The notes below the pieces were generated by a model. The model saw only the letters and a program-made list of their open reading frames with translations, had not been told where the DNA came from and ran no database searches. From positions 1 through 10,519 of the forward strand of contig CALMBE010000214.1 in assembly GCA_937860165.1 (NCBI GenBank): DNA of 10,519 nucleotides, written 5' to 3'. Both the position numbers and the translations under genes were made by a program. The DNA comes from an uncultured Planctomycetaceae bacterium. Its GTDB lineage: Bacteria; Planctomycetota; Planctomycetia; Pirellulales; Lacipirellulaceae. Below, piece by piece: positions 5,668 through 10,519 of this stretch. Every line of letters starts with the position of its first letter. Positions within the stretch are counted from its first letter, which is position 1.

Positions 5668-6903
5668 ATGATTGGGCTTCTTGCATTTCTTCTTCTGCTG
5701 TTCTTTTGCTCGGGTAGTTGTCTGGCTGCCGATGCTGCGGTTGATGTAAGACCTTTGGAAGTAACTGTCGTTCCTACGTTCACGCAACTCCAATGGCCGG
5801 ATTGGGTGCTGGGGCTTGATGAAGGGCTGCGGTGTGATCCGCGACCGATGATCATCACGGGTGCCGGGGATGGTTCGGGACGGATGTTCGTGGCAACCGA
5901 GTATGGCACGATCCATACCTTCGAGAATCGTGCCGATGTCGAGCAGATGCACACGTTCATGGACATCCGAGAACGGGTCAAGCCGTATAAGCCGAACGAG
6001 AACGAAGAAGGGTTTCTTGGTCTGGCGTTTCATCCGCGTTTCAAAGCGAACGGCGAATTTTTTGTGTATTATTCGATAGCCCCCACAGAAGCCCGACCCC
6101 ATGCGTCGCGGATTTCGAGGTTTCGCACCAAAGCCGGAAACCCCCAGGAAGCAGACCCCGAGAGCGAAGAGATTCTGCTCGAAATCCCGGACCTCTATTG
6201 GAACCACAACGGTGGCACGGTGGTGTTTGGTCCCGACGGATACTTGTACATCGTCGTGGGTGACGGGGGTTGGTTTAACGACCCTCACATGAACAGCCAG
6301 AATTTGCATTCGCTGTTCGGCAAGATATTGCGGATCGATGTCGATCACTCAGGGAGTGGACTTCCCTACACCATCCCGGCCGACAATCCCTTTCGCGATC
6401 AACCCAGGTTTGCCCGGGGCGAAATTTGGGCTTATGGGTTGCGAAACCCCTGGCGGCTGGCGTTTGATCGGGAGACCGGCGTAGGCTGGGCTGCGGATGT
6501 CGGACAAGATGCTTGGGAAGAAATCGACCTTATTGTGCGAGGTGGCAATTACGGTTGGAACCTGCGGGAAGGCAAACACCCTTTTGGCCCTGGGGGATTT
6601 CCGGAGAGCGAGAAACTTATCGAGCCGATCTGGGAATATCCCCACGAAGTCGGCAAGTCGATTACAGGAGGGCATGTCTATCGCGGCAAGAAATTTCCCG
6701 TACTCCAGGGGAGCTATCTCTACGCGGACTACGTCACCGGCCAAGTCTGGGCACTCTGGTACGATGCTAACCGCAAGCAAGTAACGGCCAATCGCACGCT
6801 CCGAGAGAAAGGTTTCCCCGTGCTGACTTTTGGCGAAGACGATGCAGGGGAGATTTTTCTCACTAGTGAACGAGAGATTTTTACGCTGGTGCCTGCGGAG
6901 TGA
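5668..6903 (+). CDS. Secreted PQQ-dependent sugar dehydrogenase (GSDH/Asd family)
   Basis: 411 residues from ATG 5668. The start is set by the signal peptide: MIGLLAFLLLLFFCSGSCLA gives a hydrophobic core and a signal peptidase site before ADA. Start codons farther upstream would lie in or near the tRNA. The mature protein is a soluble-glucose-dehydrogenase-like six-bladed propeller (PF07995 type) that oxidises aldose sugars in the periplasm with pyrroloquinoline quinone. Visible landmarks are GDGSGRMFVATEYGTIHTF, EEGFLGLAFHP, His180 in NHNGGTVVFGPDGYLYI (the expected catalytic base), Arg259 in YGLRNPWRLAFD (PQQ contact), ADVGQDAWEEID, GNYGWN and the closing GSYLYADYVTGQVW. The length and intact motifs fit the family, though the sugar and even PQQ dependence are unproven. 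It ends (TGA 6901-6903) at the edge of a large palindrome shared with the convergent gene. No good Shine-Dalgarno site is visible. Confidence 0.9.
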   Translation: MIGLLAFLLLLFFCSGSCLAADAAVDVRPLEVTVVPTFTQLQWPDWVLGLDEGLRCDPRPMIITGAGDGSGRMFVATEYGTIHTFENRADVEQMHTFMDIRERVKPYKPNENEEGFLGLAFHPRFKANGEFFVYYSIAPTEARPHASRISRFRTKAGNPQEADPESEEILLEIPDLYWNHNGGTVVFGPDGYLYIVVGDGGWFNDPHMNSQNLHSLFGKILRIDVDHSGSGLPYTIPADNPFRDQPRFARGEIWAYGLRNPWRLAFDRETGVGWAADVGQDAWEEIDLIVRGGNYGWNLREGKHPFGPGGFPESEKLIEPIWEYPHEVGKSITGGHVYRGKKFPVLQGSYLYADYVTGQVWALWYDANRKQVTANRTLREKGFPVLTFGEDDAGEIFLTSEREIFTLVPAE

Positions 6904-7001
6904 CTCCCCTTACTAACGTGCGGGACTCAAGCTAACGTGCGGGACTCGAAAGAGTTGAGCCCCGCACTTATCCGTCGAGCCCCGCACGTTAGTAAGGGGA
7001 G
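6904..7001. terminator. Nested palindrome between convergent genes, probable bidirectional terminator
   Basis: The outer arms 6904-6924 and 6981-7001 are a perfect 21-bp inverted repeat (left arm begins CTCCCCTTACTAACG), continuing after one mismatch with three more pairs. Inside, GTGCGGG 6937-6943 pairs with CCCGCAC 6961-6967, and ACTC-GAAA-GAGT (6944-6955) could cap it with a GNRA loop. The element contains four copies of one unit: two direct (near 6913-6928 and 6932-6947) and two inverted (near 6957-6970 and 6977-6993). It begins one base after the upstream TGA and ends one base before the downstream TAA, so it fills the entire gap. The role as a two-way terminator is inferred from position and symmetry. 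There is no T-run. Confidence 0.75.
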
Positions 7002-7002
7002 C

Positions 7003-8421
7003 TTAAGCCAGGATATCGTGCAACACTCGGGCCGGTTTGACGCCGGTAAGTCGCATGTCGAGGCCTAGGAATTTGTGGCTGAATCGGTGGTGGTCGATTC
7101 CCAGCAGGTGCAACATCGTGGCATGCAAGTCGCGGACGTTCACGGGATTCTCCACGGCGTGATAACCCAGTTCGTCGGTGGCCCCATAGCTGATGCCGGG
7201 ACGGATATTGCCACCGGCGACCCACATAGTGAATCCTTTGATGTGGTGATCCCGCCCGCCGAGGCCGCGGCCCTGCAACATCGGCGTTCGGCCGAATTCG
7301 CCTCCCCAAATCACCAGAGTATCCTCCAACATGCCGCGTTGCTTGAGGTCCATCACCAAGGCGGCGGTTGCCCGATCGGTCAACCCGCAGCAACTGTTCA
7401 TGCGTTGCACCAGGTTGCCGTGGTGGTCCCAATCGCGATGGTAAAGCTGGATAAAACGCACACCGCGCTCGGCGAGACGGCGGGCCAAGAGGCAATTGGA
7501 AGCGAACGAACCATCGCCTGGTTTCGCCCCGTACATGTCGAGCACATGCTGAGGTTCGGCGGACATATCTGCCAGCTCAGGCACAGCCGTCTGCATCCGA
7601 AACGCCGTCTCATACGCCACAAGTCGGGCAGCCAAGTCGGGGTCTTGAATTTTTTCCTGGTGATGGGCATCGAGTGCCTCCACACTGGCGACCACTTTTT
7701 GTTGCAGCTCGGAAGACACTCCTGGGGGATTGTTGACATAGTACACCGGATCGCCCGAGGAATTAAAGGGAACTCCTTGAAACTGGCTCGGCAGAAATCC
7801 GGAAGACCATTGGCGAGAGGCAATCGGCTGGTCGTTTCCGCCGACACTGGTGAGCACCACGAAGCCGGGGAGTGATTGGTTTTCGGTACCGAGCCCATAG
7901 GTGACCCAGGAACCCATTGCGGGTCGACCGCTGAGGGCAGTTCCCGTGTTCATGAAAGTGTGAGCCGGGTCGTGATTGATCTGTTCGGTGACCATCGATT
8001 TGATGACGCAAATATCGTCGATGATCTGGCGATGAAAGGGGAGAAACTCACTGATCGACTGGCCACTTTTTCCAAATTTTCCAAAGCGGCTGAGATGGCC
8101 TTGGACTTTGAGGACTTGCCCTTGCAGTTGAGCGATGGGTTGCCCCTTGGTAAACGACTCTGGCATGGGCTGCCCATCGAGCCGAGTTAGCTCGGGCTTG
8201 TAGTCAAAGGTTTCGAGGTGCGAGGGTCCCCCGGCCATGTAGAGAAAAATGACGCGTTTCACTCGGGGCGAGAAGTGCGGCAAGTTCGCCAAGCCCATGG
8301 GCTGCGAACCGGCGAGCGAATCGGTTTCCAACAGCGAGCCCAGAGCAGCTGCTCCCAAACCCAAACCCGTCTGGGTTAGAAACGTGCGGCGATTGAGAAA
8401 TTGTGAGAGGCCGGGGTGCAT
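7003..8421 (-). CDS. Tat-exported DUF1501 protein
   Basis: 472 residues from the ATG at 8421-8419; a GTG at 8451-8449 would add 10 residues. The twin-arginine signal is clear: NRRTFLT with Arg11-Arg12, then the hydrophobic GLGLGAAALGSLL, so the folded protein should be exported by Tat. The body is a full DUF1501 (PF07394) domain, related by fold to the alkaline phosphatase/sulfatase superfamily: RVKRVIFLYMAGGPSHLETFDYKP, FGKSGQSISEFLPF, RGVRFIQLYHRDWDHHGN, LVIWGGEFGRTP, GRDHH, and the typical ending FLGLDMRLTGVKPARVLHDIL. His and Asp clusters that could bind metal are intact. The activity is unknown for the family. It lies directly downstream of the PSD1 gene, with which it is commonly paired in planctomycetes. 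If the GTG is used, its start shares one base with the upstream TAG (TAGTG), suggesting translational coupling. Neither candidate start has a clear Shine-Dalgarno site. Confidence 0.92.
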   Translation of the reverse strand: MHPGLSQFLNRRTFLTQTGLGLGAAALGSLLETDSLAGSQPMGLANLPHFSPRVKRVIFLYMAGGPSHLETFDYKPELTRLDGQPMPESFTKGQPIAQLQGQVLKVQGHLSRFGKFGKSGQSISEFLPFHRQIIDDICVIKSMVTEQINHDPAHTFMNTGTALSGRPAMGSWVTYGLGTENQSLPGFVVLTSVGGNDQPIASRQWSSGFLPSQFQGVPFNSSGDPVYYVNNPPGVSSELQQKVVASVEALDAHHQEKIQDPDLAARLVAYETAFRMQTAVPELADMSAEPQHVLDMYGAKPGDGSFASNCLLARRLAERGVRFIQLYHRDWDHHGNLVQRMNSCCGLTDRATAALVMDLKQRGMLEDTLVIWGGEFGRTPMLQGRGLGGRDHHIKGFTMWVAGGNIRPGISYGATDELGYHAVENPVNVRDLHATMLHLLGIDHHRFSHKFLGLDMRLTGVKPARVLHDILA

Positions 8422-8450
8422 GGGGTGATCCAAGGAAAGGGTTCTTTGCA

Positions 8451-10519
8451 CTAATTGCGGGTGGTAGTTTCGCTCATGTTGAGCATCACCCGCGCCACAG
8501 TGCTCCAGGCCGCCAATTCTTCCGGAGGCAGCGACTTGTCGCAGGGCGAATTGCCGACGGCAAGTAGTTCGGTGGCTGCTTGTGTATCGCGGGAATACTG
8601 CTCACGGCTAGCGGCCAGCAGGTCCAGCAGAACTTGCCGTTCATGATCGTCCGGTAGTCGTGACACGGTTTGCTCATAAAACTTGGCGATGCGGGCGGAA
8701 TCGTCCGTGCCAACTTTTTGCAACAGAATCTGGGAGGCCAATGCCCGGGCAGCTTCCACGCTGCTGGGGTCGTTCAGCAACACCAGCGCTGCCAGTGCCG
8801 TATTCGAGCGTGGGCGACGGGCGGTGCATTCTTCCCGCGTCGGGGCATCGAGAGCCTTGAGCATCGGATGCAAGAAAGTTCGTTGCCAGTGCATGTACAC
8901 CCCGCGTCGCCACTGCTCTGAGCCGGTGTCCGGTTCGTATTCGCGTTGGGGAAAATTCAAGTGTTCGTAATAACGTGCTGGCTGATAGGGGCGCACACTG
9001 CGTCCTCCTACGGTGCGATCCAACAAGCCACTCACCGCCAAGGTCGTGTCGCGCACCATTTCCGCGGGTAACCGAAAACGATTCTGATGTGCCAACCACC
9101 GATTCAGGGGGTCCAGATCCCGCTGTTGCGGACTTACCTGCGAAGATTGCCGATAGGTGTTGCTCAGAGCGATTAATTTGAGAACGTGCTTGGTATCCCA
9201 GCCACTGCGGGAGAATTCCACTGCTAGGTTATCCAGCAATTCCGGATGCGAAGGAGCTTCTCCTTGTCCCCCGAATTCGTCCAGTACCCGAGCCAAACCC
9301 TCGCCAAACATCAGTGCCCAATAACGATTCACCATGACCCGGGCGGTCAGCCCACCAGTCCCCTGTTCTGGATCGGTGAGCCAATTGGCCAAGTCGAGGC
9401 GAGTCGCGCGATCGCCCGAGGGTTTGGCCGTCCCCAAAAAACTGGGAACTGCGGGTTGGACCACTTCACCAGTTTCATCCTGCCAATCTCCTCTGGCCAA
9501 GACCCGCACCTCCCGGGGCTCGATGGCATGGGAAATCATTATCAAGGACTTTTCCGCGGCAAGTTTTTCTCGCCGTGCCAGCAATTCGTTCGCGTTATCA
9601 CTTTTGCCCTGCGACTTGAGCGCGTCGATCTCTCGATCGAGCTCCGCAAGCTGCCTCCGCTGGAAACTGCTCAGAACTTCCTGCTCAGGAACCCGCCTGG
9701 TTGGCAAGCCATTGTTATCCCCCGAGGTGGTATTGAGCAAGTGAGCCTCGTCGTCGATGTCTGCAAAGAAGGCCCCCAGGGAATAAAAGTCTTTTGAGGT
9801 GTAGGGATCGAATTTGTGGTCGTGGCACTGGGCACAGCCCACCGTCGCCCCCATCCACACCTGGGAGACGTTGCGAATGCGATCCGCTTGATAAATGGCT
9901 CGATACTCTTTGAGTTGGACTCCCCCCTCATGCGAGGTTTGCAGCAACCGGTTGTAACTCGCAGCGATGATCTGGTCCTCACCAGGCTGGGGAATCAAAT
10001 CACCCGCTAATTGCTCCCGAGTGAATTGATCGAAGGGAAGATTCTCGTTGAAGGACTGAATCACATAATCGCGGAAGGGCCAAATGCTGTGCGTCTGATC
10101 GCCGTGGTATCCGACCGTGTCGGCGAAGCGGACCAGGTCGAGCCACATCATAGCCATTCGCTCGCCGAAGTGGGGCGACGCCAAGAGTTGATCCACAACC
10201 CGTTCGTAGTTGGCATCGCTGGGGTCGGCGACATATTCCGAAAGCAACTCTGGCGAGGGAGGCAAACCCGTAAGATCAAAAGAAACCCTCCGAAGCAAAG
10301 TGACTGGATCGGCGGGTTGATTAGGTGAGAGTTGTTCTTGTTCCAATCGCGCCAGCACAAACGGGTCGATCCAGTTCCGCGACCAGGACGAGTCTTGCAC
10401 TCTGGGCGATTCGTTCCACTTGGGTGGCACATAAGCCCAGGCTGGCGACCAAGGGGCACCCGCTGCGATCCACTCCTTGAGTCGCTCAATCTCGGTGACC
10501 TTAAGTTTCTTATTCACCT
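8451..10519 (-). CDS. DUF1549/DUF1553 (PSD1) protein, 5' part outside window
   Basis: About 689 residues are visible; the gene runs off the right edge, and the GTG at 10517-10515 is probably an internal Val codon. The first visible residues (KKLKVTEIERLKEWIAAGAPW) look like the tail of a PSCyt1 cytochrome-c-like domain, whose heme motif would be outside the window. Numbered from 10517, DUF1549 (PF07583) spans about residues 50-255: RRVSFDLTGLPPSPE, HFGERMAMMWLDLVRFADT, NLPFDQFTREQLAGDLIP, and Cys228-Ala-Gln-Cys231-His232 in GCAQCHDHKFDP. A short coiled coil follows (QLAELDREIDALKSQG). DUF1553 (PF07587) runs from about 372: LANWLTDP, RVMVNRYWALMFGEGL, SNTYRQSS, FRLPAEMVRDTTLAVSGLLD, SNTALAALVLLNDPS. 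The full protein is probably exported and may be redox-linked through heme; the family's function is unknown. It is upstream of and overlaps DUF1501. Confidence 0.93.
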   Translation of the reverse strand, partial: VNKKLKVTEIERLKEWIAAGAPWSPAWAYVPPKWNESPRVQDSSWSRNWIDPFVLARLEQEQLSPNQPADPVTLLRRVSFDLTGLPPSPELLSEYVADPSDANYERVVDQLLASPHFGERMAMMWLDLVRFADTVGYHGDQTHSIWPFRDYVIQSFNENLPFDQFTREQLAGDLIPQPGEDQIIAASYNRLLQTSHEGGVQLKEYRAIYQADRIRNVSQVWMGATVGCAQCHDHKFDPYTSKDFYSLGAFFADIDDEAHLLNTTSGDNNGLPTRRVPEQEVLSSFQRRQLAELDREIDALKSQGKSDNANELLARREKLAAEKSLIMISHAIEPREVRVLARGDWQDETGEVVQPAVPSFLGTAKPSGDRATRLDLANWLTDPEQGTGGLTARVMVNRYWALMFGEGLARVLDEFGGQGEAPSHPELLDNLAVEFSRSGWDTKHVLKLIALSNTYRQSSQVSPQQRDLDPLNRWLAHQNRFRLPAEMVRDTTLAVSGLLDRTVGGRSVRPYQPARYYEHLNFPQREYEPDTGSEQWRRGVYMHWQRTFLHPMLKALDAPTREECTARRPRSNTALAALVLLNDPSSVEAARALASQILLQKVGTDDSARIAKFYEQTVSRLPDDHERQVLLDLLAASREQYSRDTQAATELLAVGNSPCDKSLPPEELAAWSTVARVMLNMSETTTRN

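Noticed and set aside
5659..6348. 229-codon open frame antisense to the sugar dehydrogenase
   Set aside because: It is the mirror of a conserved coding region, with no supporting motif or ribosome-binding site.
7075..7875. 266-codon open frame antisense to DUF1501
   Set aside because: Long, but its composition simply mirrors the sense gene, with no start signal or motif. DUF1501 is unambiguous.
9246..9797. 183-codon open frame antisense to the PSD1 gene
   Set aside because: It lies wholly within a conserved DUF1549/DUF1553 gene and shows no coherent protein features.
9820..9840. Cytochrome c heme site from CAQCH in the PSD1 protein
   Set aside because: CxxCH here sits in the conserved CAQCHDHKFDP segment of DUF1549 itself. 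It may bind heme or metal, but the true PSCyt1 cytochrome domain would lie upstream, outside the window, so I do not call a separate heme domain.

Overview
The window looks like a piece of a planctomycete chromosome, most likely of the Pirellulales type. This is inferred from gene content: a Tat-exported DUF1501 protein overlapping a DUF1549/DUF1553 (PSD1-type) protein, a secreted PQQ-type sugar dehydrogenase, an HExxH protease with a TPR-like N-terminus, and an exported protein of a family I recall mainly from planctomycetes. Base composition is moderately GC-rich. Good Shine-Dalgarno sites are visible at only two genes, and the intergenic DNA is full of palindromes.

Layout, left to right. 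A plus-strand YidR-like (DUF3748) beta-propeller gene (52-1350) converges on a minus-strand gene for an exported, secretin/STN-like hypothetical protein (1556-2593). The gap between them holds a two-hairpin element and a 14-bp tandem repeat. A divergent gap with an AT-rich hairpin (2701-2754) leads into a plus-strand run: a sugar phosphate isomerase/epimerase (2838-3836), a secreted zinc-metalloprotease-like protein (3928-5211), a 40-residue single-helix membrane protein (5275-5397), tRNA-His (5531-5605) with its own sigma-70-like promoter, and a secreted PQQ-dependent sugar dehydrogenase (5668-6903). That last gene converges on the minus-strand pair DUF1501 (7003-8421) and PSD1 (8451 to beyond the right edge). 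A nested palindrome fills the gap between the two stop codons almost exactly.

How the genes may work together: the isomerase/epimerase, the periplasmic sugar dehydrogenase and the DUF1501/PSD1 pair all fit a heterotroph that exports and oxidises carbohydrate-related substrates. Only the DUF1501/PSD1 pair is arranged as a clear operon, with stop and start codons sharing one base. The other genes look like independent single-gene units separated by palindromic, terminator-like elements.

I see no phage, transposase, CRISPR, toxin-antitoxin or defence locus. I do not see convincing evidence for a new multi-gene system. The most distinctive content is (i) the dispersed palindromes, including two identical 26-bp copies and a four-copy nested element, (ii) the very small membrane protein, and (iii) the exported STN-like protein of unknown function.
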